Of a DNA stretch of 34,927 nucleotides, positions 25,312-33,697 are shown piece after piece. The stretch spans positions 1-34,927 of the forward strand of contig JAIBAT010000097.1 of the NCBI GenBank assembly GCA_019695055.1, written 5' to 3'. Source of the stretch: Candidatus Sumerlaeaceae bacterium (GTDB lineage: Bacteria; Sumerlaeota; Sumerlaeia; Sumerlaeales; Sumerlaeaceae). How positions within the stretch are numbered: position 1 is the first letter of the stretch; each line of letters opens with the position of its first letter. A program made the position numbers and the translations under genes. The notes beneath the pieces are model-generated. The model searched no databases. It was not told the origin of the DNA and saw only the letters and a list, made by a program, of their open reading frames with translations.

Positions 25312-25329
25312 TTGATCAGTGTTGATCAA
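25312..25329. promoter_or_regulatory. 18-base palindrome before the TesA-like gene
   Basis: TTGATCA and TGATCAA flank GTGT, a perfect dyad of 7-bp arms, 8 bases before the TesA-like start codon. It could be an operator or an mRNA hairpin hindering initiation. No regulator is identified. Confidence 0.4.
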
Positions 25330-25350
25330 ACCCAAAACTTCTGATGTAGT

Positions 25351-26616
25351 CTAAAGTTTGATGACCCGCGCCTTGCCCGATTTTCCCTTCAGGGCATTTC
25401 GCGTATCCACGACCAATTTCGCGTTTGCGAGAATCCCGTCATAATCCAGCCCGGCGTGGTTGGTCACAATAACCACGCAGTCGCATCCCTTAAGTGTAGA
25501 TGCGTCCAGTCCCACGGACTTCATGGCCAAGCCATGTTCCTCAAAAGACGGAATGTGTGGATCGTGATAGGTCACTGTGCCACCCATGCTTTGAAGCAGC
25601 CCGATCACGTCTATCGCCGGGCTTTCGCGGATATCCGTCACATTGGGTTTGTAGGCCACGCCAACGATAAAAATCTTGCTGCCATTGACAGCCTTCTTGT
25701 CCTCGTTAAGGGCCTTCACAATCTTGTCCACGACAAACTCCGGCATGTGGCCATTGACCTCGCTTGCGAGCTCGATAAACCGGGCCGTATAATTCAGGGA
25801 CTTAAGCTTCCAAGCGAGGTAGTGCGGATCGATTGGGATACAGTGCCCTCCCAAGCCCGGGCCGGGGTAAAAAGGCATGAAACCAAAGGGTTTAGTCGCT
25901 GCAGCTTCAATAACTTCCCAAACGTTAAGTTGGAGCTTGTCGCACATCAACGCGACCTCATTGACGAGACCGATATTAACGCTGCGGAAGGTGTTCTCCA
26001 GAAGCTTGACCATCTCGGCGCACATGGTGCTGGAAACGGGGACTACTGTGTCGAAAATCTTGCCGTAGAACTCGGCCGCTTTCTGGCTGCAATCGGCAGT
26101 GGTTCCCCCGACAATTTTCGGGGTATTCTTGGTCTTAAACTTGGGGTTTCCAGGGTCCACACGCTCTGGAGAGAAGGCGAGGTAGAAGTCCCTGCCCGCC
26201 ACCATGCCATTTTTCTCGAACTCCGGCTTCAACAGTTCATCCGTGGTGCCAGGGTAAGTGGTGCTTTCGAGAATTATGATCTGGCCCTTTTGCAAATGTG
26301 GCGAAATCTTCTCCACGGCACTCACAATGTAGGAGATGTCGGGATCCTTTGTTTTGCGAAGCGGGGTCGGAACGCAGATACTGATCGCGCCGAGGTCGCG
26401 CACCACAGACCAGTCCGTCGTGGCACTGACCTTGCCTGCCTTAACGAGGTCTGCCAGTTCCTCGTCCTTCACGTCCTCAATGTAGTTCTTTCCGGCATTG
26501 ATGGCATCAATCTTCGCCTGGTCGACATCAATTCCCACGCCTTCAAAGCCGCTCTTTGCGATTTCCACCAGCAGTGGTAATCCCACGTATCCGAGCCCGA
26601 CAACTCCGACTTTCAT
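25351..26616 (-). CDS. Nucleotide-sugar 6-dehydrogenase (WbpA/TviB/WecC-like)
   Basis: An NAD-dependent four-electron dehydrogenase that oxidises C6 of a UDP- or GDP-linked sugar to a uronic acid for surface polysaccharide synthesis. A Rossmann motif GLGYVG lies at residues 7-12. LESTTYPGTTDE, FSPERVDPG and IVGGTT are typical of the UDP-N-acetylhexosamine group. The catalytic Cys259 is in GPGLGGHCIPIDPHYLAWK. The C-terminal domain has GVAYKPNVTDIRESPAIDV. Length 421 aa, as usual. It resembles WbpA (UDP-GlcNAc) more than UDP-glucose dehydrogenase, but motifs alone do not settle the substrate. No glycosyltransferase genes are adjacent. Confidence 0.92.
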   Translation of the reverse strand: MKVGVVGLGYVGLPLLVEIAKSGFEGVGIDVDQAKIDAINAGKNYIEDVKDEELADLVKAGKVSATTDWSVVRDLGAISICVPTPLRKTKDPDISYIVSAVEKISPHLQKGQIIILESTTYPGTTDELLKPEFEKNGMVAGRDFYLAFSPERVDPGNPKFKTKNTPKIVGGTTADCSQKAAEFYGKIFDTVVPVSSTMCAEMVKLLENTFRSVNIGLVNEVALMCDKLQLNVWEVIEAAATKPFGFMPFYPGPGLGGHCIPIDPHYLAWKLKSLNYTARFIELASEVNGHMPEFVVDKIVKALNEDKKAVNGSKIFIVGVAYKPNVTDIRESPAIDVIGLLQSMGGTVTYHDPHIPSFEEHGLAMKSVGLDASTLKGCDCVVIVTNHAGLDYDGILANAKLVVDTRNALKGKSGKARVIKL

Positions 26617-26833
26617 TTCCGCGAGTAACTCCTATCCCTATGAGGTTAAGCCTACGAACCACAATAGTCCGAAAGTCCCATGACAAGCAAATTAGGGCAC
26701 AGGGCCATCCCAAACCATGCCAAGCATACAACAAATGGCGTTGGAATATCCGCCGGAGTGTTCATTATATGAAAACTCAATGATCTTGCCCCACCATGGG
26801 GCTGCGGAAAGGGCAACTGGGTTGCAGGCGACA

Positions 26834-27217
26834 ATGGCAGACTTGCTGGACAGCGTGAAATTCGATGCCGCGGGGCTTGTCGGCGCGATCGTGCAGGACC
26901 ACGCCACGGGCGAGGTGCTGATGTTTGCCTGGATGAACCGCGAGTCGCTGCAAATCACGCTCGAGAAGCGCGTGGCCTGTTACTACAGCCGTTCGCGCCA
27001 AAAGCTCTGGCTAAAGGGCGAAAGCAGCGGCCACACCCAGAAAGTCCACGAAATCCGCCTCGATTGTGACGGCGATGCCCTTCTGCTCAAAGTGGAACAG
27101 GTTGGCGGCGCCTGCCACACTGGTTACCGCTCCTGCTTTTATCGCGTCCAGGACGGCGGGAGCTGGCGTGAGGACGGCCATAAGGTGTTCGACAGCAAGG
27201 ACGTCTACAAGAGCTGA
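26834..27217 (+). CDS. hisI: Phosphoribosyl-AMP cyclohydrolase
   Basis: Opens the purine ring of phosphoribosyl-AMP, the third step of histidine synthesis; a zinc- and magnesium-dependent cytoplasmic enzyme. It shows [35 protein letters not shown], the metal motif DCDGDALL, and [14 protein letters not shown] with the zinc cysteines. It is monofunctional: no phosphoribosyl-ATP pyrophosphatase domain follows. ATG 26834 gives the normal N-terminus (127 aa); the open frame from 26717 is longer than the family needs. trpE and trpG follow on the same strand after 141 bases. Confidence 0.95.
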   Translation: MADLLDSVKFDAAGLVGAIVQDHATGEVLMFAWMNRESLQITLEKRVACYYSRSRQKLWLKGESSGHTQKVHEIRLDCDGDALLLKVEQVGGACHTGYRSCFYRVQDGGSWREDGHKVFDSKDVYKS

Positions 27218-27227
27218 CGCACACCGG

Positions 27228-27243
27228 GGGCCGCATTCGGCCC
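27228..27243. terminator. Short GC hairpin after hisI (weak)
   Basis: GGGCCG and CGGCCC flank CATT, 10 bases after the hisI stop. There is no T-run, so termination is doubtful. A second possible stem, ATTCGG / CCGAAT, overlaps it. Confidence 0.3.
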
Positions 27244-27358
27244 TTGAAACCGCCGAATCCCCGCCATTCAATCGGGTTTCATGAATACGGCACGACCAAT
27301 ACGGATTCGGCACCGCCCCGCTGGCAGTTGAACAAGGCAGCACCACGAGGACACGACA

Positions 27359-28837
27359 ATTTTCAAGCCGACTAAAGAAGAGTTTCTCGAAAAAGCGAAA
27401 CAGGGGAACTGCATCCCCGTTTATCGCGAAATCATTGCCGACATGGAAACGCCCGTGTCGGCCTACAAAAAGATCTGCGATTCCCGGTTTGGTTTCCTGC
27501 TGGAAAGCGTTGAGGGTGGCGAAACCGTTGGACGCTACAGCTTTCTCGGCGCCAATCCCCAGACGATCTTCAAGAGCAAGCGCCAGGAAATCGAGATCTT
27601 CTACGGCAGCGGGCGCAAGGAAAGCTTCAGCGATCCCATGCCGTTGGACCGCCTCCGCGATCTGCTGCAGCATTACCGGTTCGTCATAGATCCGACCCTG
27701 CCCCCCTTCTGTGGCGGGGCGGTGGGTTACATGAGTTATGACGAGGTAAAGAACCTCGAATCCATCGGCAGCAAAGCCGAGGACGACCGCGAACTGCCGG
27801 ACATGTTCTTCATGATCACGGACACGCTGCTGATTTTTGACCATCTGCGTCATCGGCTGAAGATTCTAGCCAACGCCCACATCACCAGCCACGCCGCTCC
27901 CCTCGAGGCCTACGAGGAAGCGCTGCGAAAGATCAACAGTCTCCACCAGAAGTTGATGCGGCCAAATCCCCGCAGTGACTACACAGTTAACCTGTCCGGA
28001 GTGCAGATTTCATCGAATCTGTCTCAGGATGAATTCACCGAAATGGTGGATAAATGCAAGGAGTACATTGCGGCCGGCGACGCCTTCCAGATCGTGGCAA
28101 GCCAGCGCTTTGTCGTCCCGATCTCCTGCGACTGGTTCGACATTTACCGTGCGTTGCGGGCCGTGAATCCATCACCCTACATGTTCTTCCTGCAACTCGA
28201 CGATATTTGTCTCGCCGGTTCCAGCCCCGAGGTACTGGTCAAAGTCATCGGCAACGAGGTTCAATTGCGCCCCATCGCCGGAACAAGGCCGCGCGGCGAA
28301 ACCCGGGAACAGGACCTAGACCTGGAAAAGGAACTCCTGGCCGATCCCAAGGAATGCGCCGAGCATGTCATGCTGGTTGACCTCGGCCGCAATGACGTTG
28401 GCCGTGTATGCGAATACGGCAGCGTCCATGTGGATGACTTTAAAATCATCGAGCGGTACTCTCACGTCATGCACATCGTTTCGAATGTTCGAGGGAGGTT
28501 GCGAAGGGATTTTGATGCCATCGACGTGCTTAAGGCGTCCTTTCCGGCAGGAACTGTGAGCGGAGCACCAAAGATCCGTGCCATGCAAATCATAGATGAA
28601 CTCGAGCCCGTTCAGCGCGGCCCTTATGCAGGTGCCGTAGGTTATATCAGCTATAACGGCAACCTCGATACTTGCATCACGATTCGCACCATCGTTATGC
28701 AGGGCGACAAGGCCTACATGCAGGCCGGCGCTGGCATCGTGGCGGATTCCGACCCTGTTGCGGAATATAAGGAGACCATCAACAAGGCAGGCGCCCTCAT
28801 CCGGGCCATCGAGATGGCCGAGGGAGGTATGGAATAG
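27359..28837 (+). CDS. trpE: Anthranilate synthase component I, probable ATT start
   Basis: Makes anthranilate from chorismate and ammonia with TrpG, the first step of tryptophan synthesis. Upstream of the first ATG (27443) the same frame codes for FKPTKEEFLEKAKQGN and CIPVYREIIAD, the conserved TrpE N-terminus with the tryptophan-binding region, so translation must begin earlier. A stop at 27329-27331 limits the search, and no ATG, GTG or TTG lies between. ATT at 27359, with GAGGA 7 bases upstream, is the best start, giving 492 aa, normal for TrpE. Further motifs are GGAVGYMSYD, LRPIAGTRPRG, LVDLGRNDVGRV, FPAGTVSGAPKIRAM and AGAGIVADSDP. The alternative is a short protein from 27443, missing 28 conserved residues, or a sequence error. 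Confidence 0.94.
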   Translation: MFKPTKEEFLEKAKQGNCIPVYREIIADMETPVSAYKKICDSRFGFLLESVEGGETVGRYSFLGANPQTIFKSKRQEIEIFYGSGRKESFSDPMPLDRLRDLLQHYRFVIDPTLPPFCGGAVGYMSYDEVKNLESIGSKAEDDRELPDMFFMITDTLLIFDHLRHRLKILANAHITSHAAPLEAYEEALRKINSLHQKLMRPNPRSDYTVNLSGVQISSNLSQDEFTEMVDKCKEYIAAGDAFQIVASQRFVVPISCDWFDIYRALRAVNPSPYMFFLQLDDICLAGSSPEVLVKVIGNEVQLRPIAGTRPRGETREQDLDLEKELLADPKECAEHVMLVDLGRNDVGRVCEYGSVHVDDFKIIERYSHVMHIVSNVRGRLRRDFDAIDVLKASFPAGTVSGAPKIRAMQIIDELEPVQRGPYAGAVGYISYNGNLDTCITIRTIVMQGDKAYMQAGAGIVADSDPVAEYKETINKAGALIRAIEMAEGGME

Positions 28838-28839
28838 TC

Positions 28840-29421
28840 ATGCTGCTTGTCATTGATAACTACGATTCTTTCACGTTTAATCTGGTTCAGTACCTTGGTG
28901 AACTCGGTGCCGAAATGGAAGTCGTGCGCAACGACAAGATCGAACTCCCCCGTATACTTGAAATGGCGCCCAGTCACATCGTTATTTCCCCCGGCCCCTG
29001 CACGCCCAACGAGGCTGGCATCTCCCTCGACATCGTCAAGGTATTCGGCGAAACGGTTCCCATCCTTGGCGTTTGTCTTGGCCACCAGTGCATCGGTCAA
29101 AGCTTTGGGGGCTCCGTTGTGCGCGCCGACAAGGTCATGCACGGCAAGACCAGCGAAATCTTTCACTCCGGCGATCCCCTCTTCGATGGCATGTCGAATC
29201 CCTTTATCGCTACACGCTATCACTCGCTCATTGTTAAGCGCGACACAATCCCCGCTGCCCTGGAAGTCATCGCGTGGACTGGGGATGACATTGTTATGGG
29301 CCTGAAACACAGGACACAGCCGGTGTGGGGTGTCCAGTTTCATCCCGAATCAATCCTGACGACCGAGGGCAAGACGCTGCTTGGCAACTTCCTAAAGCAA
29401 AAGGCGCCGGCGAAGGTTTAG
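28840..29421 (+). CDS. trpG: Anthranilate/aminodeoxychorismate synthase glutamine amidotransferase
   Basis: A class I glutamine amidotransferase, supplying ammonia to TrpE (and perhaps to PabB). It shows MLLVIDNYDSFTFNLVQYL, VISPGPCTPNEAGIS, the nucleophile Cys in LGVCLGHQCIGQ, and the His-Glu pair in VQFHPESILTTEG. Length 193 aa. It starts 2 bases after the trpE stop, so the two form an operon. No phosphoribosyltransferase domain is joined, and trpD and trpC do not follow. It ends 14 bases before the stop of the convergent ABC exporter. Confidence 0.96.
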   Translation: MLLVIDNYDSFTFNLVQYLGELGAEMEVVRNDKIELPRILEMAPSHIVISPGPCTPNEAGISLDIVKVFGETVPILGVCLGHQCIGQSFGGSVVRADKVMHGKTSEIFHSGDPLFDGMSNPFIATRYHSLIVKRDTIPAALEVIAWTGDDIVMGLKHRTQPVWGVQFHPESILTTEGKTLLGNFLKQKAPAKV

Positions 29422-29435
29422 ACCGTCGGGCGTTA

Positions 29436-31196
29436 CTAAGCTGCGCCCTGGCTCTGGCGGGAAAACTGAAGCATGTAAAAACGGTAAAACTCGCCCTTGC
29501 GCGCCACCAGTTCGTCAAACGTACCCCGTTCCACGATGCGGCCGTTCTCCAGCACAATGATCTCATCGGCGCTCTGGACCGTGGAAAGCCTGTGGGCGAT
29601 GATAAACGACGTGCGATTCCGCCGCAGACGATCCAATGCTTCCTGCACGGCGTGTTCGCTCTCGCTGTCCAATGCACTCGTCGCCTCGTCCAGGATCAGG
29701 ATGCGGGGATTCTTCAAAATGGCACGGGCAATGGCAATCCGCTGCTTCTGCCCGCCGCTGAGTTTAACGCCCCTGTCGCCGATTTCCGAGTCGTAACCAT
29801 CGGGCAGCGCGCTGATGAAATCATGGGCGTTTGCCGCGGTCGCAGCAGCTGAAATTTCCTCGTCCGTCGCGTCCAGTTTGCCGTACAATATATTGTTCCG
29901 AATCGTGCCACTGAGGAGCACATTGTCCTGGGACACCACCCCAATCTGCTCGCGCAGGCTTTGTAGATTCGTGGCAGCCACGTCCTGGCCGTCAATTAGA
30001 ACACGCCCTTTCACAGGCCGGTAGAAACCAAGGATAAGATTGATAAGCGTCGTCTTTCCGGCGCCGCTTCCGCCGACAAGGGCAACCTGCTGCCCCGGTC
30101 TCGCCACCAGGGAAATATCGCGCAGAACGGGGTGTCCCGGCTGATACTCAAAACTCGCCCCATCAAACTCAACCTGACCGCGTACGTCAATCCCCGGCAG
30201 ATGGTCGCTCTCTTCGGTATCATACATGTCAAAGAGGCCGTAAATGGATTCAAGGGCCGCAGTCCCCGCGTAAACCTGATCCGTCGTTGCGATCAGAGTA
30301 TTGATCGGATTCAGAAAATACCCCGTCAGGGTCGCAAACGCGACCACGTCCCCCACACTGATCTGCCGATTGATGACCATCCAGCCGCCCACTGTAAAGA
30401 TCGCCAGCATGGCCATTCCCCCCACAAACTGCAGGAGAATCTGGAAGGCGGCCGCTTCAGTGAAAAGTCGCACGCCCCTATGGGTCACTTTCTGGATGCG
30501 CTCCTCCACCCGGCGCTGCTCATGGTGCTCCATCGCGAAACTCTTGACGAGCCGGATGGAGTGAATGACTTCGCTTACGATGGAACTCATTTTCTCCATC
30601 TCGGCGCGAAAGTTTCGATGCCCTTCCTTCAACTTCGGGGCAAACGCGCTGCGAATGATGAAATAGAACGGCAGCATGAGGAAAAGCAGCAGGAAGAGAC
30701 GTGCGTTAATGTAGGTCAGCAGCGCCGCCGCCGCCACAATGACAATGATCGAGACCAGCACGTGAACCACCAATGCATTGGCCATGATGTCCACACGCTC
30801 AGTATCCAGAATCACTCGGGAATGCAGGTCAGCCGCCTTTTGGTTGTCATGAACCTTGAGCGTCATTTGCTGGATCTTCATCGTGAGACGCGCGCGAAGC
30901 CCTTCAGTGACCCGCTTCGTCGCAGACAGCGTGTAATAGCGGCTCAGCACCGCCGCAATCATGTGGATTCCCCAAAGGCCAAGGCCCAGGAAAAGAACCC
31001 ATAGAATCGACACAGCATCGCCATTCGGTATGTAGGTATCAATGATTCGCTTGAAGAACAGCGAGATCGGAATCAGCGACAGGGCTTGAATAATCGCAAA
31101 TACATTGCCAAGAACCAGCGAACGCTTGAAATGGCGAAACTCACGCAAATAGCGGAAGAATGGGCTCCTGACGAGCCTGGCACGGAACGTTGGCAA
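29436..31196 (-). CDS. MsbA-like ABC exporter (fused membrane and ATPase domains)
   Basis: A 586-aa half-transporter that should work as a homodimer, exporting lipids, drugs or peptides. The membrane domain, about residues 20-320, has six hydrophobic segments. The ATPase domain has Walker A GGSGAGKT (375-382), the Q-loop in IGVVSQDNVLLSG, signature LSGGQKQR, Walker B ILILDEATSALD and H-loop AHRLS. The start is taken as TTG 31196, giving PTFRARLVRSPFFRYLREF, a normal family N-terminus. No strong ribosome-binding site is seen, so the start could differ by some codons. It lies 61 bases downstream of the pseudopilin gene on the same strand. Confidence 0.92.
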   Translation of the reverse strand: MPTFRARLVRSPFFRYLREFRHFKRSLVLGNVFAIIQALSLIPISLFFKRIIDTYIPNGDAVSILWVLFLGLGLWGIHMIAAVLSRYYTLSATKRVTEGLRARLTMKIQQMTLKVHDNQKAADLHSRVILDTERVDIMANALVVHVLVSIIVIVAAAALLTYINARLFLLLFLMLPFYFIIRSAFAPKLKEGHRNFRAEMEKMSSIVSEVIHSIRLVKSFAMEHHEQRRVEERIQKVTHRGVRLFTEAAAFQILLQFVGGMAMLAIFTVGGWMVINRQISVGDVVAFATLTGYFLNPINTLIATTDQVYAGTAALESIYGLFDMYDTEESDHLPGIDVRGQVEFDGASFEYQPGHPVLRDISLVARPGQQVALVGGSGAGKTTLINLILGFYRPVKGRVLIDGQDVAATNLQSLREQIGVVSQDNVLLSGTIRNNILYGKLDATDEEISAAATAANAHDFISALPDGYDSEIGDRGVKLSGGQKQRIAIARAILKNPRILILDEATSALDSESEHAVQEALDRLRRNRTSFIIAHRLSTVQSADEIIVLENGRIVERGTFDELVARKGEFYRFYMLQFSRQSQGAA

Positions 31197-31257
31197 CGGG
31201 TATTTGGACCTTGTGCAGGAATCCTACACGTTAACTGGCCGCGAATTTCCAGGGAAA

Positions 31258-31899
31258 CTAAGGATGCGCGGCAAGAAAATCGGCACGCCCGTCCCGTAGC
31301 TCAACCCGCGAGTTCGAGAACAGCGTATTTTCCCGGTCCTGCTGTTCACCGTGGGGATAGATCGCGTCGGTCGCCGCGGGATTGAAGCTCTTATCAACGG
31401 GCACCCAAAGACACCGGCAAAACCAAATATCGTGCGAATCCCGCTCCACGTTGTTTGGCGCACCCGTCACTCCCCCCGTGTCCGCCGCGGAATTGTTATA
31501 GGCATATCGAAACTTCTGCAGCCTGTCGCCCTTAAAATTGTCCCGATGCGTCGGGCAAAACAAATACTCCTCGCTGGTGAGATAGCGGCGATTCACGAGG
31601 ACCCGCGGAACTCCATCCCAGCTTCCATTGGCCGCTGGGCCACTGCCCGGATTTGTTTGCCCCATGCTCTCCATCTCCCCGGCCGTTCCATCGGCCAGCG
31701 GGTAGTGGTCAAGATCGAGTCGATAGGCATAAAGCGCGTAGGCAATGGCCTTAAGATTGGAAGCGCACTTGGCTTGGTTCGCACGGCGCTTGGCCAAGGA
31801 TAGATTGGGAATCGCTATCAGGGCTAGGATACTGATGATGGCCACCACTATCAAGAGCTCGATGAGCGTAAAGGCACCCTTGTGAGGCAACCTACTCAT
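31258..31899 (-). CDS. Second prepilin-like pseudopilin
   Basis: A 213-aa prepilin-like protein. A short basic leader (MSRLPHKGA) is followed by FTLIELLIVVAIISILALI, the class III prepilin signal, with cleavage expected after the leader. Ala rather than the usual Gly precedes the Phe (KGAFTLIE), so cleavage at G8/A9 or A9/F10 should be checked. Then LSLAKRRANQAKCASNLKAI, a typical pseudopilin helix. ATG 31899 overlaps the upstream gene's stop by 8 bases, which indicates coupled translation. The body includes four cysteines (CPTH, CRC) that could form disulfides. It is unlike the first pseudopilin outside the N-terminus. Confidence 0.88.
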   Translation of the reverse strand: MSRLPHKGAFTLIELLIVVAIISILALIAIPNLSLAKRRANQAKCASNLKAIAYALYAYRLDLDHYPLADGTAGEMESMGQTNPGSGPAANGSWDGVPRVLVNRRYLTSEEYLFCPTHRDNFKGDRLQKFRYAYNNSAADTGGVTGAPNNVERDSHDIWFCRCLWVPVDKSFNPAATDAIYPHGEQQDRENTLFSNSRVELRDGRADFLAAHP

Positions 31900-32680
31900 A
31901 CAGTTCCCAGTCCTCACGTCGCACCGAGGCACTCCGCGGGGAGGTATGTATGGCAACAACCGCATTCAAATCAAAACCCGCGCTGGGCGGCGGGTTCAGG
32001 GCATTGCCGTAGTCATTGATGATGCTCCCGCTGGGGGCCTGAATTTGCGTCGGACCGGTCGTGCCAGTATCCGTCAGGCGGATAAATCGAGTCCGCGTCA
32101 ATCCCACAGACGTCAGATCAAAAGCATCTCCCCCGCTCACCGCCGGGTTGTACGCAGAGATGCCGTTGGATGGATTGCTATAAACAGCGTTCAACCCCGC
32201 AAGGCCGGAGTAACACGATTTTTGAAGCAATCCCCCGGTGGTACCAGGATCCACAAAATTGTACGGAATCGTCGTCCAGGTCGTCCCGTCCTCACTTACC
32301 GACACAATCGCGGTCTCGGCAAAACTCTGATCAGGGAACCCAACAGGTTGGAAGGGGTTTTCAAAGATCGTGAAATCCGGCCCGGGACCATTCACAATCC
32401 AATTATTGTCAAAGGCCAGCGTAATGCTGCCCCCCGTACCCAGCGAAAGAATCCGCGACGGATCCTGGCACGGTTGCGTCGGATCGACATTTCCCGTCGG
32501 CAAGCCAAGCACACACCCCGGAAAGGCGGACTGCCCAAAACCAGCATCAGGCCCCGGAGAAAACTGACTAACCCGATCCGGCAAAGCCTGGGCCCCACCC
32601 AGACACGGGAGTAAAGTCGCCCAAAAGGCAATGATCAGGCGGGCTCCCCCTCGCCCTGCCTGTGTCTTCTGTGATTCCAT
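31892..32680 (-). CDS. Secreted beta-rich protein of unknown function
   Basis: A 262-aa exported protein. A signal peptide covers about residues 14-32 (ARLIIAFWATLLPCLGGAQA). The mature part is Gly/Pro/Thr rich, with repeating strand-turn patterns and motifs such as GGSITLAFDNNWIVNGPG, DFTIFENPF, AIVSVSEDGTTWT and FDLNAVVAIH. These recur in cell-surface proteins from varied environmental bacteria, but I know of no assigned function. AGGAGG lies 5 bases before the ATG. It is first in a probable transcript with the pseudopilin and perhaps the ABC exporter, which suggests it might be carried by a pseudopilus-type system. Confidence 0.8.
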   Translation of the reverse strand: MESQKTQAGRGGARLIIAFWATLLPCLGGAQALPDRVSQFSPGPDAGFGQSAFPGCVLGLPTGNVDPTQPCQDPSRILSLGTGGSITLAFDNNWIVNGPGPDFTIFENPFQPVGFPDQSFAETAIVSVSEDGTTWTTIPYNFVDPGTTGGLLQKSCYSGLAGLNAVYSNPSNGISAYNPAVSGGDAFDLTSVGLTRTRFIRLTDTGTTGPTQIQAPSGSIINDYGNALNPPPSAGFDLNAVVAIHTSPRSASVRREDWELYE

Positions 32681-33039
32681 ACTAGCCTCCTGCTTCCCTT
32701 TCCACGAAGAAGCGTATTGGAGGAACCCTGGCCCCTGTCTTCTGACTCCCGGATCATTCTACTGACCGCCCCTTCCCGTCCCTTGTCCGAAACAGTGGGT
32801 ATTCCTGCGGTGTTCGTCCCCGATTACAGCGGCGTGCCCGTGAGGGAATCTCACCCTCTTCCAGAGAACTTGCGTCCTCTCTGGAGCCACGATTGCCTTT
32901 GTTCTGACCAACAGCGCCATGGCGAAGCGATTCAAGGTAAATCGCCCAAAGCCCCGGCCCAAATAGAATTATCCTGTTGCAGATACTTGTGACAGGCCTT
33001 CAATGGCGTCCAAATCGTAGCTAAAGGGAAATACTCATT
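32681..33039. other. Divergent non-coding region with two small hairpins
   Basis: These 359 bases separate two divergent genes for secreted proteins. They hold GTGAG/CTCAC (32840-32854) and CCAGAGA/TCTCTGG (32861-32884). No convincing gene is seen; frames inside are short and have no plausible ribosome-binding site. Confidence 0.4.
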
Positions 33040-33570
33040 ATGTCATTCTGTCGACGACTCTTCCTCCTCGCTATCGGCATATCCTGCTGCGGCGCGGCCC
33101 TCGCCCAATCGCCAAAGCCCATCGATATGAGCGCGGAGCCCAAGTGGTATGAGGTTGTCTCCACCAGTGGGGATACCAGCGCCTCCGTGGAAGTACGCAC
33201 GGCAGATGGCACCGGAGTGCTTGGCACTGTTCCAGCCGGCTATAAGTTTCTGGCCATGGGGGCAAATTCCGAATTCGTTGCCATTGCCATTGGATCCACC
33301 ACAGGGTTCCTCCCGGCTTCTGAGGCGAAGGAATTGTACTCAGAACCGGTGCAGAACGTGGTGTGGCGCTCTTCAGGAGCTTCCCTCGAGGACACCGCAA
33401 AGAAGCTGAAGGATGCCCGATTGGCCAAGCGCTCCTCCGGGCCGCTTTATAAGCCAAAAGCCACACCCACCCCCACTCCCGTCCCTGCAGGCGGCGGTCC
33501 AGGGGGTCCCGAAGGTGGCAAAGGTGGTGACCCGGCAGCAGCTGGTGCCCGCGGAAAAGGGTACATCTAG
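33040..33570 (+). CDS. Secreted SH3-like domain protein
   Basis: A 176-aa exported protein. The signal peptide is about residues 1-22 (CRRLFLLAIGISCCGAALAQ). Residues about 35-100 resemble a bacterial SH3-like (SH3b) barrel: KWYEVVSTSGDTSASVEV, GVLGTVPAGYKFLAMGAN, FVAIAIGSTTGFLPASEA. The C-terminal 45 residues are low complexity, first Pro/Thr (TPTPTPVP) then Gly-rich. SH3b domains often bind cell-wall peptides, but this assignment rests on pattern only. AAGGGA lies 11 bases before the ATG. It is 127 bases upstream of the mannosidase gene. Confidence 0.6.
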   Translation: MSFCRRLFLLAIGISCCGAALAQSPKPIDMSAEPKWYEVVSTSGDTSASVEVRTADGTGVLGTVPAGYKFLAMGANSEFVAIAIGSTTGFLPASEAKELYSEPVQNVVWRSSGASLEDTAKKLKDARLAKRSSGPLYKPKATPTPTPVPAGGGPGGPEGGKGGDPAAAGARGKGYI

Positions 33571-33697
33571 CCCCAATTTGTCGTAGGTCACATAGCACGA
33601 TTTGCATCCTTATGTAACCGCTTACAATTGTGCTTGCTTTTCAAACTCGTCACCTCCAGCAAGGGAATTTGTTTCAACATGAAAAGGACGGGGCGCG

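Noticed and set aside
25456..26580. 374-codon open frame on the plus strand
   Set aside because: It is the antisense shadow of the nucleotide-sugar dehydrogenase, which has full motifs; the shadow protein shows no domain.
27218..27358. Tryptophan attenuator or T-box before trpE
   Set aside because: No leader peptide with Trp codons, no T-box sequence, and no hairpin with a T-run.
27011..27853. 280-codon minus-strand frame across hisI and trpE
   Set aside because: Overlaps two certain genes on the other strand and shows no recognisable motif.
30132..31004. 290-codon plus-strand frame
   Set aside because: Antisense to the ABC exporter; His/Arg/Gln-rich composition typical of shadow frames.
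33679..33697. ATG at 33679 as mannosidase start
   Set aside because: It is out of frame with the GH38 protein; the true frame begins at TTG 33698 after a stop at 33680-33682.
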